Source: CAVYXF01 sp963772335
GTDB lineage: Bacteria > Pseudomonadota > Alphaproteobacteria > Rhizobiales > Rhodomicrobiaceae
Assembly (NCBI GenBank): GCA_963772335.1
Contig: CAVYXF010000007.1
Span: 62,001 to 126,000 of the forward strand
Direction: 5' to 3'
DNA length: 64,000 nt
Shown here in pieces: positions 15,802 to 24,022 of this stretch. Made by a program: the position numbers and the translations under genes. Every line of letters starts with the position of its first letter. Position 1 is the stretch's first letter. Below the pieces are notes generated by a model. It had not been told where the DNA came from. It searched no databases and was given only the letters and a program-made list of their open reading frames with translations.

Positions 15802-16355
15802 GCTCGGAAGCTGTGCGTCAGGGCCTTATCTCGTTTCTTCCCAATTTGCGCGCCTTTGCGATTGCGCTTTGCGGCGACGCAGACCGGGCGGATGATCTAG
15901 TCCAGGACACCATGCTCAAAGCGTGGAACAGCCTGGACACGTTCGAGGAAGGCACCAATCTTCGGGCCTGGCTATTCACAATCCTACGGAATACTTACTT
16001 CTCCGAATGTCGTCGCCGTCGCCGCGAAGTGCCGGATGATAGTGGCGAGTATGTCGCGCAGCTCTGTGTACCGCCGGCGCAGGACGGCTGCGTTGACGCC
16101 CAGGATGTGTTGCGTGCCCTCTCCAAGCTGACCGATGATCAGCGCGAGGCTCTGATCCTGGTGGGGGCCGAAGGCTTCGCCTATGAGGAGGCCGCGATGA
16201 TCTGCGGGTGTGCGGTCGGCACCATCAAGAGCCGTGTCAATCGCGCCAGAAACCGGTTGTCGGAGGTTCTGGGCATTGAAGCAGCTCAGGATTTTGGGCC
16301 AGAGCCGGCCACTGAAGCCGTGCTGCTGCGCGCCTCCGGCAGCAAACTTGGATGA
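15798..16355 (+). CDS. ecfG: EcfG-type ECF sigma factor (general stress sigma)
   Basis: 185 residues with ECF regions 2 and 4: DRADDLVQDTMLKAWNSLDT with NLRAWLFTILRNTYFSECRR (region 2) and LTDDQREALILVGAEGFAYE plus CGCAVGTIKSRVNRARNRL (region 4 helix-turn-helix). Start is TTG at 15798 with GGAGG seven bases upstream, overlapping the nepR stop. Directs RNA polymerase to GGAAC...CGTT promoters, several of which are in this window. Confidence 0.96.
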   Translation: MSSEAVRQGLISFLPNLRAFAIALCGDADRADDLVQDTMLKAWNSLDTFEEGTNLRAWLFTILRNTYFSECRRRRREVPDDSGEYVAQLCVPPAQDGCVDAQDVLRALSKLTDDQREALILVGAEGFAYEEAAMICGCAVGTIKSRVNRARNRLSEVLGIEAAQDFGPEPATEAVLLRASGSKLG

Positions 16356-16386
16356 TGCCGGTTGCTCCTGTCGAAGTGTCGCAGCA

Positions 16387-16412
16387 GGAACCAATCTGTC
16401 GCGCGGCGGGTT
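16387..16412 (+). promoter_or_regulatory. EcfG-type promoter of the KGG-repeat gene
   Basis: GGAAC (16387-16391), 17-base spacer, GGTT (16409-16412): one mismatch in the -10. The start codon at 16447 is 35 bases further on. Confidence 0.6.
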
Positions 16413-16446
16413 GAGTTGGTATTGCCCTTTGTCGAGGACACTCCCC

Positions 16447-16800
16447 ATGGCTACCAAGGCAGACTCCCGTTCCAAGCAAGGCTTTGCTTCAATGAGCCAG
16501 GAGAAGCAGCGCGCCATTGCCCGCAAGGGCGGTGAAGCGGTGCCGAAAGAAAAACGCAGTTTCTCCCAAGACCGCAGCCTCGCGGCCGCTGCCGGACGTA
16601 AGGGCGGCGAAAGCGTTCCCAGCCAGAAACGCAGCTTTTTTCAAGACCGCGCTCTCGCCTCCCAGGCTGGACGCAAAGGTGGTGAAAGCGTTCCTGACGA
16701 GAAGCGCAGCTTCTCCAAAGACCGTCGCCTTGCCGCGGAAGCCGGCAGAAAAGGTGGCGAGAGCCGCAACGGTCATCCCACCGGTCGTCCTGAGCGCTGA
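16447..16800 (+). CDS. KGG-repeat stress protein
   Basis: 117 residues made of about four tandem units with the motif AxxGRKGGESVP...KRSFxxDRxLA, for example ARKGGEAVPKEKRSFSQDRS and AGRKGGESVPDEKRSFSKDR. This is the KGG (stress-induced acidophilic) repeat found in general stress proteins such as GsiB-like and YciG-like proteins. Very hydrophilic and basic, no cysteine, probably disordered and protective. It directly follows ecfG and has its own EcfG-type promoter. Confidence 0.9.
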   Translation: MATKADSRSKQGFASMSQEKQRAIARKGGEAVPKEKRSFSQDRSLAAAAGRKGGESVPSQKRSFFQDRALASQAGRKGGESVPDEKRSFSKDRRLAAEAGRKGGESRNGHPTGRPER

Positions 16801-16923
16801 CAGTTCAGATACCGGCGCCGGGGCATGCCTTCTCCGCGCGCTGGTATGGCGCTCTCTAAACTAACCCCCCTCAAAAGAATCGATTGCGCTGCACCTCGCC
16901 CAAGGCCAAGCTAAGTAAAGGTC

Positions 16924-16948
16924 GGAACTTGGTTTCCTTGCAGACGTT
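16924..16948 (+). promoter_or_regulatory. perfect EcfG promoter of the DUF1328-yihY unit
   Basis: GGAAC (16924-16928), 16-base spacer, CGTT (16945-16948): an exact match to consensus, 31 bases before the ATG at 16979. Confidence 0.8.
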
Positions 16949-16978
16949 CTCCCCCAGTACGTCGTCAAGGAGCGAGAG

Positions 16979-17149
16979 ATGGGAAATCTTCTATATTGGG
17001 CCGTTATATTTCTGATCGTGGCAATCGTTGCCGGTGTCCTGGGCTTTGGGGGCGTCGCCGGCGCGGCATCGCAGGGTGCTTCCCTGCTGTTCTGGATTGC
17101 CATTATCCTGTTCGTCATCTCGTTGATTGCGGGACTGGTGAGACGGTGA
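16979..17149 (+). CDS. DUF1328 (YtjA-type) small membrane protein
   Basis: 56 residues, start MGNLLYWAVIFLIVAIVAGV and second membrane segment LLFWIAIILFVISLIAGLVR, joined by the glycine/alanine turn GFGGVAGAASQG. This is the DUF1328 pattern, a two-pass inner membrane protein common in Proteobacteria and often stress-induced; biochemical role unknown. AAGGAGCGAGAG precedes the ATG. A perfect EcfG promoter lies 31 bases upstream and the yihY gene starts three bases after its stop. Confidence 0.9.
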   Translation: MGNLLYWAVIFLIVAIVAGVLGFGGVAGAASQGASLLFWIAIILFVISLIAGLVRR

Positions 17150-17152
17150 GAC

Positions 17153-18199
17153 GTGGCTGAAGAGGCTGGCGGAGATTCAGGCACAAAGCGGAACGTTGCC
17201 GCGCGCGTGCTGGCTCCGCTAGGGCTTTTCGCAGCCGGCTATCTGGCGGGGCGTTACGCTTTAAAGCCCGCCCGGTATGCCGGCTCTCTTATTGACCGCA
17301 CGCTGCGCCGGCTTCTCTTCCAATCCATTCCCGAGACGCAGGCTACCCAGGAGCGCTCAGCCGCCTCTCTGATCGGCGAGCTCTCGCATAAGCTTTATCT
17401 CAGGCTGCTGGCCCACAATCTGCCCAGCGTCGCCGCAAGCGCGGCATTTTTTGTCGTGCTTGCCATCTTTCCGGGACTTGCTGCCCTGGTCTCGCTTTAC
17501 GGTCTGATCGGAAACCCGGCCGACATCGGCTATTTCATCGACACTCTCGGCGAGATCGTGCCGCATGATGTCATCCAACTTGTGCACAATCAGTTCATCC
17601 AGCTGCTGAACCGCCCGACTGCCAACCTGAATACATTTATCATCAGCCTGCTGATCGCGCTTTGGAGCGCCAACTCGGGGATGAAGGCCGTCATTGAGGC
17701 GATGAACATCGTCTACGACCGCGTGGAGAAGCGCTCGATCATCAAGATCAATGTGATGGCGGCGCTGATGACGCTGGCCTTCATCGGCTTCTTATCGATC
17801 GCCGTGAACATCATGATCTTGCCGCAGTTGTCGAGCTGGCTGCGCGAGGCGATGGGCACCTGGCTCGTTTCACTTCGCTGGCCGATCCTGCTGCTGGCGG
17901 TATTGGTGCTGATTTCGGCGCTCTATTACTTCGCGCCTTGCGGCAGACAAGTCGAATGGCACGTCATGACTGCGGGGGCGACGCTCGCAGCGACGCTCTG
18001 GATTGCGCTGTCGATGCTGTTCTCGCTCTATCTGACCAATTTCGCCAATTATTCCGTAACCTATGGCTCGCTTGGCGCAGCAGCGATTTTCATGACCTGG
18101 CTATGGCTTACGATCACAACGTTGCTGGTCGGGGCAGAAGTGGATGCGACGGTGGAAAGCCTCGGCCATGACGGACCGAGGCTTTCTGAACCATCTTAA
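17153..18199 (+). CDS. YihY/BrkB-family membrane protein
   Basis: 348 residues. A roughly 85-residue hydrophilic N-terminal part with one membrane-like stretch is followed by the six-segment YihY domain, seen in AASAAFFVVLAIFPGLAALV and later FAPCGRQVEWHVMTAGATLA, YGSLGAAAIFMTWLWL. The domain was formerly called RNase BN, but that activity belongs to another protein; members are polytopic membrane proteins of unknown function. Start is GTG at 17153. Co-transcribed with DUF1328 from the EcfG promoter, so part of the envelope stress response here. Confidence 0.88.
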   Translation: MAEEAGGDSGTKRNVAARVLAPLGLFAAGYLAGRYALKPARYAGSLIDRTLRRLLFQSIPETQATQERSAASLIGELSHKLYLRLLAHNLPSVAASAAFFVVLAIFPGLAALVSLYGLIGNPADIGYFIDTLGEIVPHDVIQLVHNQFIQLLNRPTANLNTFIISLLIALWSANSGMKAVIEAMNIVYDRVEKRSIIKINVMAALMTLAFIGFLSIAVNIMILPQLSSWLREAMGTWLVSLRWPILLLAVLVLISALYYFAPCGRQVEWHVMTAGATLAATLWIALSMLFSLYLTNFANYSVTYGSLGAAAIFMTWLWLTITTLLVGAEVDATVESLGHDGPRLSEPS

Positions 18200-18726
18200 T
18201 GAAGAAGCTCGCGTGAATTTCCAGAACGAGCTTGCCGCTCCCTGGTCCGTTGCGGGCTGGGAGGAGCCGCTGCCGATTCCCTCGCCTGTCGCCGCTGATG
18301 AGCCGAAGCCATCGCCAGGAGGAAACCAGCCGCGAGCGGCGCAACCGCGGTCAGGACCGGGGCGCGTCGGAAAAGTCCATAGCCAATTCTGGCGGCACCG
18401 AGGATAAGGGCAGGGTTGACGGCGAGCAGCGCGTTCGCGAAGGCTGATTGCTTGGCCTCCGCTTTGAGCTCTTCGAGCTGCCGTTCCTGCGATCTGATCC
18501 GGGCAACGACGATGATTGCAGCGATAAGGCCGATCGCCGCAAAGGCGATCGTCAGGATGATCGCCGCCCATAGGCTGCCATAACCATTAGCGAGCGCTAT
18601 GTAGATGGCGGCTAGACCGAACCCCAATGCAAAAAGGAAAGGGACGACAACAATCGCCCCTCCCACAATTCGACCCGCAAGAGTGTTGGCGCTGAGCTTA
18701 GCGTATTCGAGCATTGAGCGCAGCAT
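18196..18726 (-). CDS. small membrane protein, holin-like superfamily (unassigned)
   Basis: About 176 residues from the ATG at 18726. Two N-terminal transmembrane segments (VGGAIVVVPFLFALGFGLAA and AAIILTIAFAAIGLIAAIIV), a charged helix RIRSQERQLEELKAEAKQ, a third weak segment, and a basic, proline-rich tail. The layout resembles the phage-holin/YqjE-type proteins that sit beside ElaB/YqjD proteins, as here (18737-19033). Its 3' end overlaps yihY by four bases in convergent orientation. Confidence 0.7.
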   Translation of the reverse strand: MLRSMLEYAKLSANTLAGRIVGGAIVVVPFLFALGFGLAAIYIALANGYGSLWAAIILTIAFAAIGLIAAIIVVARIRSQERQLEELKAEAKQSAFANALLAVNPALILGAARIGYGLFRRAPVLTAVAPLAAGFLLAMASAHQRRQARESAAAPPSPQRTRERQARSGNSRELLH

Positions 18727-18736
18727 AGGCGCTCTC

Positions 18737-19033
18737 TCAACGTTTCCAGAGTGCGCCGAGGACAAACCCAAAAGCAACCGCGCCGAGGAGGGTGGTCATC
18801 GGACGGGTCTGAATGGAGTCGTCGAGAGCATCAGCCGCGCGATTGGCATAGTCACGCACTGCATCGCCAGCTTCGCGGGCGCGCACGGACACTTCGTCAT
18901 ACGCTTCCTGAGCACGGTCCGAGGCACGATCAATCATGTCGCTCGCCTTGTCGGCCATACGGTTCGCCGTATCCTTGGCGGCATCCTTGGCCGCGTCGTA
19001 AGTCGAACCAGCCTTATTCATGGTTTCGTCCAT
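18737..19033 (-). CDS. ElaB/YqjD-like (DUF883-type) membrane-anchored protein
   Basis: 98 residues: a long amphipathic helical region with repeated AAKDAAKDTANRMADKASDM and AREAGDAVRDYANRAADALD units, then one C-terminal transmembrane segment (TTLLGAVAFGFVLGALWKR). This is the tail-anchored ElaB/YqjD/DUF883 layout; the E. coli proteins bind ribosomes in stationary phase. The ATG at 19033 has GGAGG five bases away. A one-mismatch EcfG-type promoter lies upstream, and the holin-like gene follows 10 bases after its stop. Confidence 0.82.
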   Translation of the reverse strand: MDETMNKAGSTYDAAKDAAKDTANRMADKASDMIDRASDRAQEAYDEVSVRAREAGDAVRDYANRAADALDDSIQTRPMTTLLGAVAFGFVLGALWKR

Positions 19034-19066
19034 ATTGTCCTCCTGCGTTGCAAAACCTCCAGTCAT

Positions 19067-19091
19067 AACGCATGTCAATGCGGAAGGTTCA
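19067..19091 (-). promoter_or_regulatory. probable EcfG-type promoter of the ElaB/YqjD-like gene
   Basis: Minus strand TGAAC (19091-19087), 16-base spacer, CGTT (19070-19067): perfect -10 and spacing, one mismatch in the -35. The ATG at 19033 is 34 bases downstream. Confidence 0.5.
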
Positions 19092-19307
19092 AGACGAGGC
19101 CCCTCTTCTCCTTATCGGAAACAACAAAAGTTGGAAGGTGAGTGTTGCTGGCGTTCTGTCCCTTTCGGGCCGCGTATCGAGCCGGCACCAGGGGACGGCG
19201 TTCTGGCGGCAAAAGCGCGCAAAAGACCTAAAGCGAGCTGCGGCGTAAACTTTCCTTGTCACCGCCCCAACTCCCTGCAAATGTTTGCACAGCGAGGATA
19301 GTGGTCG

Positions 19308-19694
19308 ATGAGGCCAGCAATGACCGGTGGAACTGGGCCAACCCGCCGCGTTCTGATTGTCGAAGATGAGATGCTGATCGCGCTTATGCTTCAGGACATG
19401 CTTTCAGATGCAGGACATATCGTGGAAGGCGTCGCTCACTCCCTTCCCGCAGGCCTCGATCTTGCGAGGACCGCCAGTGCCGAGCTCGCCATCCTCGACA
19501 TCAATCTCAATGGCGAGGAAGCCTATCCGATCGCAGAAGTATTGCAGAACCGCAGCATCCCCTTCATCTTCTCGACCGGATATGGCTCGGACACGGTGAA
19601 GCCCGAATATGTCTGGGCGCCGAGACTGATGAAGCCCTATCAGCAGGACCTGTTGAATGCCGCAATCAGCGCAGCTTTGACGACAAGGCAGTAG
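19308..19694 (+). CDS. single-domain response regulator
   Basis: 128 residues comprising one receiver domain and nothing else: acidic pocket VEDEM, phospho-acceptor Asp in LAILDINLNGEEAYP, switch residue Thr/Ser in IFSTGYG and Lys in RLMKPYQ. Such lone receivers next to phyR loci (SdrG-like proteins) tune the general stress kinases. Note that the usual FATxGxxK-type pattern is only partly kept (FSTGYGSD), so assignment to that group is tentative. No output domain, so it acts by protein contact or as a phosphate sink. Confidence 0.88.
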   Translation: MRPAMTGGTGPTRRVLIVEDEMLIALMLQDMLSDAGHIVEGVAHSLPAGLDLARTASAELAILDINLNGEEAYPIAEVLQNRSIPFIFSTGYGSDTVKPEYVWAPRLMKPYQQDLLNAAISAALTTRQ

Positions 19695-19761
19695 CTGGTC
19701 GGGTTGTCCCGCCTGCGGGACGCCGCCATTTCTCTCGATCGGTTTTTCGGCGGAGGCGCTG

Positions 19762-20440
19762 GTGCAAAAGATTATTGCGGAACAGATCATCGAGGCGCGC
19801 CGAGTTCAGGCGGCCAGTCGCAGTGGTGACCGAGCTCGAGAGCGGAGTTCAGCGCCTCTTCGCGCTAGGCGAGGATGCGGGCCTTGGCGAGGCGATCGAC
19901 GAAGCCTTTCGGCGTGACCGCAGCGGCACGGCTCAGACCGCGCAAGGCGAGGTGTTCATCCGTGTCTATAATCCGCCCTTGCGCATGCTGGTAATTGGGG
20001 CCGTGCATACCGCGCAGTTTTTGGTGCCGCTTGCCCTGATGTTGGACTACGACCTGACCATCATTGATCCGCGCGGCGCCTTCGCCACCGATGAGCGCTT
20101 CCCCGGTGTGCGGCTGATTGCCGAATGGCCGGACGAGGTCCTCCCCGGTCTCGGCCTCGATGCCCGCACGGCGCTGATCGCTCTCACCCATGATCCCAAG
20201 ATCGACGATGTGGCGCTGAAATTCGCGCTCGCTTCGGAGCTGTTCTATATCGGTGCCCTTGGTAGCACGCGCACCCATGCCAAGCGTCTCGAACGGCTCA
20301 AGGCAGAGGGCATCAGCGAGGCGGCGCTCGCCCGTGTCCATGCTCCGATCGGTCTCGATATCGGTGCACAGGGGCCGGCCGAAATCGCGCTCTCGATCAT
20401 GAGCCAGGTAACGGCTGTGCTGCGGGGAAAGAGCACATAA
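19762..20440 (+). pseudogene. XdhC/CoxI-family protein, interrupted by a frameshift
   Basis: The N-terminus (GTG at 19762 after GGAGG; reads QKIIAEQIIEARRVQ) and the remainder (RPVAVVTELESGVQRLF... LRMLVIGAVHTAQFLVPLAL ... IDPRGAFATDERFPGV ... YIGALGSTRTHAKRLERL) are in adjacent frames. Removing one G near 19809-19811 joins them into a normal XdhC-like protein of about 225 residues with the XdhC Rossmann domain. XdhC proteins help insert sulfurated molybdenum cofactor into xanthine dehydrogenase-type enzymes; one such enzyme is encoded at 60350-63990. The break may be a sequencing error or a true mutation. Confidence 0.7.
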
Positions 20441-20722
20441 CCGGCTCGGCTGTTGGTGCACGCGTTATTCGCGGCTATGACGCTGTGCCGCTCGAAACTG
20501 CGACAACCAGCCTGCCGAGCTGCGGCATCCCGGCGCTTGTCTCGTCTCGCGCGCTCCACGATTTGATCGACATGGCCGCGCGCTGGTATCTCAACTTGCA
20601 TAAGACCAAAACCGAACGGCTGCTGTAGTCCCTGAAAGACGGCTCGAAAGTTTTACAATTTTTGAACTGCGGCACCGGCTAAAATACTACTCTGAAGCGA
20701 AGGCCCGAAAAGGAGGCGAGTG

Positions 20723-22081
20723 ATGGACCCGCTCATACTCTCCCGGATCCAGTTCGGCGCGAATATCACTTTTCACATCCTATTCCCCGCCATCACCATC
20801 GCGATGTGCTGGGTACTTTTGTTCTTTAAGCTGCGCTATGACGCGAGCGGCGATAGCAAATGGATGGATGCCTACCGCTTCTGGGTGAAACCCTTCGCGC
20901 TATGCTTCGCGCTTGGCGTTGTGTCGGGCGTTACGATGTCTTTCCAGTTCGGCACCAACTGGCCCGGCTATATGGAGCATGTCGGCAATATCGCGGGGCC
21001 ACTCCTTGCCTATGAGGTGCTGACCGCCTTCTTCCTGGAAGCGACGTTTCTCAGCATTATGCTGTTCGGCACCGGGCGCGTTTCCAATACCATCCAGACT
21101 ATCGCCACCGTGCTCGTTGCCATCGGGACGACGCTCTCCGCCTTCTGGATCCTGGCGCTGAACTCCTGGATGCAGACCCCCGCCGGTTTCCAGATGATCG
21201 ATGGCCGTGCCCATGCGACGAGCTGGATGGAGGTGTTGTTCAACCCCTCCTCGCCCTACCGGCTGATCCATATGCTGCTGGCATCCGGGCTGACCGCTGC
21301 TTTCCTCGTCGCCGGCGTCTCCGCCTATCGCTGGCTGCGCGGCGACCGCTCACCCGGCGTTGCCGCTGCGCTGCGCACCGGCGTCTATATCGCGGCGGTC
21401 CTCATCCCCCTGCAGATCCTCGCCGGCGACCAGCATGGGCTCAACACGCTGGAGCATCAGCCTGCCAAGATCGCCGCCATGGAGGGGATCTGGCAGACCG
21501 AGCGTGAAGCGCCGCTCCGGCTGTTCGCCATCCCCGACGAGGAGGAGCGAACCAATCACTACGAGATAACTCTCCCTTATCTCGCCAGCGTGATCCTCAC
21601 CCACAGCGCTGATGGCGAGGTCAAGGGCCTCAACGACTTCGAGGGTAATCATCCGCCCGTGGCGCCGGTTTTTTTTGCGTTCCGCATTATGGTCGGCATG
21701 GGCCTCTTGATGCTGGCGGTCTCCTGGGTGGGCGCGTGGCAGCTCTGGAAGCGAGGGCAGCCCAGCCGCTGGCTTGCGCGTGCCCTTGTCGCCATGACTT
21801 TCTCCGGTTGGATCGCGGTGGTCGCCGGCTGGTACACGACCGAGATCGGGCGCCAGCCATGGCTGGTCAGCGGCGTGCTGCGCACCGCCGACGCCGTTGC
21901 CCCGATCCTCACCGCGCCGGTCGTATGGACCAGCCTTGCCATGTATCTTGCGCTCTATGCCGTGCTGCTGCTCTCCTTCATCTTCGTGCTGTTCTACATG
22001 GCACGGAACGCTGGACAGCCGGAGAGAGGCGCGAAAACGCCGGGGGCGCTTTTCACGCCCGATGGTGCGGTGGCGAGGTAG
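20723..22081 (+). CDS. cydA: cytochrome bd-type quinol oxidase subunit I (CioA type)
   Basis: 452 residues, nine transmembrane segments. The haem ligands are expected in the first helix (FHILFPAITI), GTNWPGYMEHVG and the conserved WYTTEIGRQPW. The quinol loop is short, as in the CioA cyanide-insensitive group, and contains GDQHGLNTLEHQPAKIAAME. Reduces O2 to water with quinol; inner membrane, high oxygen affinity or resistance role. The ATG at 20723 has AGGAGG upstream. Followed by subunit II. Confidence 0.96.
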   Translation: MDPLILSRIQFGANITFHILFPAITIAMCWVLLFFKLRYDASGDSKWMDAYRFWVKPFALCFALGVVSGVTMSFQFGTNWPGYMEHVGNIAGPLLAYEVLTAFFLEATFLSIMLFGTGRVSNTIQTIATVLVAIGTTLSAFWILALNSWMQTPAGFQMIDGRAHATSWMEVLFNPSSPYRLIHMLLASGLTAAFLVAGVSAYRWLRGDRSPGVAAALRTGVYIAAVLIPLQILAGDQHGLNTLEHQPAKIAAMEGIWQTEREAPLRLFAIPDEEERTNHYEITLPYLASVILTHSADGEVKGLNDFEGNHPPVAPVFFAFRIMVGMGLLMLAVSWVGAWQLWKRGQPSRWLARALVAMTFSGWIAVVAGWYTTEIGRQPWLVSGVLRTADAVAPILTAPVVWTSLAMYLALYAVLLLSFIFVLFYMARNAGQPERGAKTPGALFTPDGAVAR

Positions 22082-22162
22082 TGTCCCGTCTCGCAAATGC
22101 TGACGAACTTGCTGCGAACTCTTTCGCATTTGCAGGGCAAGCGCACACTAGGGGAGAGGAAC

Positions 22163-23173
22163 ATGTGGGACTATATCACCAGCGCCGACGTCCTGCCGGT
22201 CATATTCGCCGGGCTGATGGGCCTGTCGATCCTGCTCTATGTCATTCTCGACGGCTACGACTTGGGGGTCGGCATTCTGATGAGCCGCGCCTCCAGCCAC
22301 GAGAAGGACATGATGATCGCCTCGATCGGTCCGTTCTGGGACGCGAACGAGACCTGGCTGGTGCTCGGCATCGGCCTCCTGCTGGTCGCCTTTCCGATCG
22401 CGCACGGCATCATCCTCTCCACGCTCTATCTGCCCGTCGCATTGCTGCTTGTAGGGCTGATCCTGCGCGGCGTCGCCTTCGATTTTCGCGCCAAGGCGCA
22501 GGAGTCGCATAAAGCCAATTGGGATTGGGCTTTCTTCGGCGGCTCGCTTTTGGCTGCGCTGGCGCAGGGGTATATGCTCGGCCTCTATATCGTTGGCTTC
22601 GAGCGCAGCCTGCTTAATGTCGTCTTCGGCTTTCTCTGCGCCATCTGCCTAGCCGCAGGCTATGCCTTTATCGGCGCGTGCTGGCTAATCATGAAAACCG
22701 AGGATGATCTGCAGGTGGCGGCGGCGCGCTGGGCGCGCATTTGCCTGTGGCTGACTGCCGTGGGCCTTGCGGCGGTGTCGCTTGCCACGCCGCTTGTCAG
22801 CGCGCGCATGTTCGAGAAATGGTTCAGCCTGCCGAACCTGTTCCTGCTGCTGCCCATCCCAATCATCACTGGGCTGCTGATCCTCGGTCTCGACCGGTTG
22901 CTGGCGCGAATGCCGCTGCCGGGCGACGATTACTACTGGCTGCCTTTCGTTGGCGCGATGGGCGTCTTTACGCTGGGCTTTCTCGGCCTCGCCTACAGCT
23001 TCTATCCCTTCGTCATCCTCGACAAGATGACCATCTGGCAGGCGGCAAGCGCCCCGGAATCGCTGACCTTCATCCTTGTTGGGGCGCTGATCGTCCTGCC
23101 CTTCATCCTGGGCTACACCTTCTATGCCTACCGGGTATTCTGGGGCAAAGTGCGCGAGCTCACATATTATTGA
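22163..23173 (+). CDS. cydB: cytochrome bd-type quinol oxidase subunit II (CioB type)
   Basis: 336 residues, eight transmembrane segments. MWDYITSADVLPVIFAGLMG, LDGYDLGVGIL and PFWDANETWLVLGIGLLLVA are the standard CydB/CioB N-terminal blocks; SFYPFVILDKMTIWQAASAP marks the C-terminal half. The ATG at 22163 has GGGGAGAGGAAC upstream; an open extension to 22097 is less likely. No CydX-like small subunit follows, as expected for CioAB. Confidence 0.96.
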   Translation: MWDYITSADVLPVIFAGLMGLSILLYVILDGYDLGVGILMSRASSHEKDMMIASIGPFWDANETWLVLGIGLLLVAFPIAHGIILSTLYLPVALLLVGLILRGVAFDFRAKAQESHKANWDWAFFGGSLLAALAQGYMLGLYIVGFERSLLNVVFGFLCAICLAAGYAFIGACWLIMKTEDDLQVAAARWARICLWLTAVGLAAVSLATPLVSARMFEKWFSLPNLFLLLPIPIITGLLILGLDRLLARMPLPGDDYYWLPFVGAMGVFTLGFLGLAYSFYPFVILDKMTIWQAASAPESLTFILVGALIVLPFILGYTFYAYRVFWGKVRELTYY

Positions 23174-23209
23174 TACCCGCGCGAACGCGATCGCTGCCGC
23201 TTTCCAAAT

Positions 23210-23293
23210 GTCATCCCGTGCAAGCGGGGATCCAGCCTAATTCAAAGACTTAGTATCGTTCTGCTGCTGGATTTCCGCTTGCGCGGGAATGAC
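23210..23293. repeat. REP-like imperfect inverted repeat
   Basis: The arm at 23210-23236 (GTCATCCCGTGCAAGCGGGG...) and the arm at 23266-23293 (...CCGCTTGCGCGGGAATGAC) are near-complementary over about 27 bases. GTCATTCCCGC-type repeats of this kind are dispersed in many alphaproteobacterial genomes. It probably forms the 3' end of the cyd transcript. Confidence 0.7.
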
Positions 23294-23374
23294 TGTAGAA
23301 GACGTGGCGAGGCCAAAATACGGCAACCATGAATGAGCGCTGTTGCCTTAGCTGCCGGTGGGGGCTATTAAGAC

Positions 23375-23396
23375 TGACGAATTTTGAAATTCTTCA
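23375..23396. promoter_or_regulatory. TetR operator 1 (upstream of the tetR gene)
   Basis: A 22-base near-palindrome: TGACGAATTT-TG-AAATTCTTCA arms match at 9 of 10 positions. The same arms recur at 24070-24091, before the efflux genes. It lies 18 bases before the ATG at 23414. Confidence 0.65.
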
Positions 23397-23413
23397 CTCG
23401 TAACCGGCAGGCA

Positions 23414-24007
23414 ATGGACAGCACACACCCGCAGCAGGATACCCGGACCCGCATCCTCACGGAGGCCGAGCGGCTGTTCCGCCATTACGGCTATGGCAAA
23501 ACCACGATCGCCGACATCTCCGAGGTCTGCGGCATGTCCGCGGCCAACGTCTACCGCTTCTTTCCCTCCAAATCGGCGCTGATGGAGGCGATTTGCAGCC
23601 GCATGATATCGGACATGGAAACGCGCCTGTTCGAGATCGTGCGCCGACCGATTTCGGCATCCGAGCGGCTGACGCTATTCATCCAGGAAATCCATCGCCA
23701 CACGCTGGAGAACCTGCTCGATCACCGCAAGGTGCATGAAATGGTCGTGGTCGCGATGGAGGAGCAGTGGCAGGCAATCCGCGCCCATATCGAGCGCGTT
23801 GCCACCTATCTGGGTCAAATCGTGAATGACGGTGTCGCCCTCGGCGAGTTCCCAAAGAAGGACCCGCAGCGCACCGGCAAAATCGTGCACACAGCGTTGG
23901 TGTGCTTTTGCCATCCGGTCATCGTGGCACAGAAATTGGAAGATGAAGAGCGGGTGCGGCCCGAAGAGATGGCCGAATTCCTGATAGCGGCATTGAAGAG
24001 CAAGTAG
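23414..24007 (+). CDS. TetR-family repressor of the adjacent RND efflux system
   Basis: 197 residues: an N-terminal TetR helix-turn-helix (TRTRILTEAERLFRHYGYGK, then IADISEVCGMSAANVYRFFP) and an all-helical ligand domain of about 140 residues. I chose the ATG at 23414 because the TTG at 23384 lies inside the operator. The adaptor gene begins 16 bases after the stop. Operators in front of both tetR and the adaptor indicate autoregulated repression of the efflux operon, with induction by a compound that binds the C-terminal domain. Confidence 0.93.
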   Translation: MDSTHPQQDTRTRILTEAERLFRHYGYGKTTIADISEVCGMSAANVYRFFPSKSALMEAICSRMISDMETRLFEIVRRPISASERLTLFIQEIHRHTLENLLDHRKVHEMVVVAMEEQWQAIRAHIERVATYLGQIVNDGVALGEFPKKDPQRTGKIVHTALVCFCHPVIVAQKLEDEERVRPEEMAEFLIAALKSK

Positions 24008-24022
24008 CCAAGCGAGGCAGTG

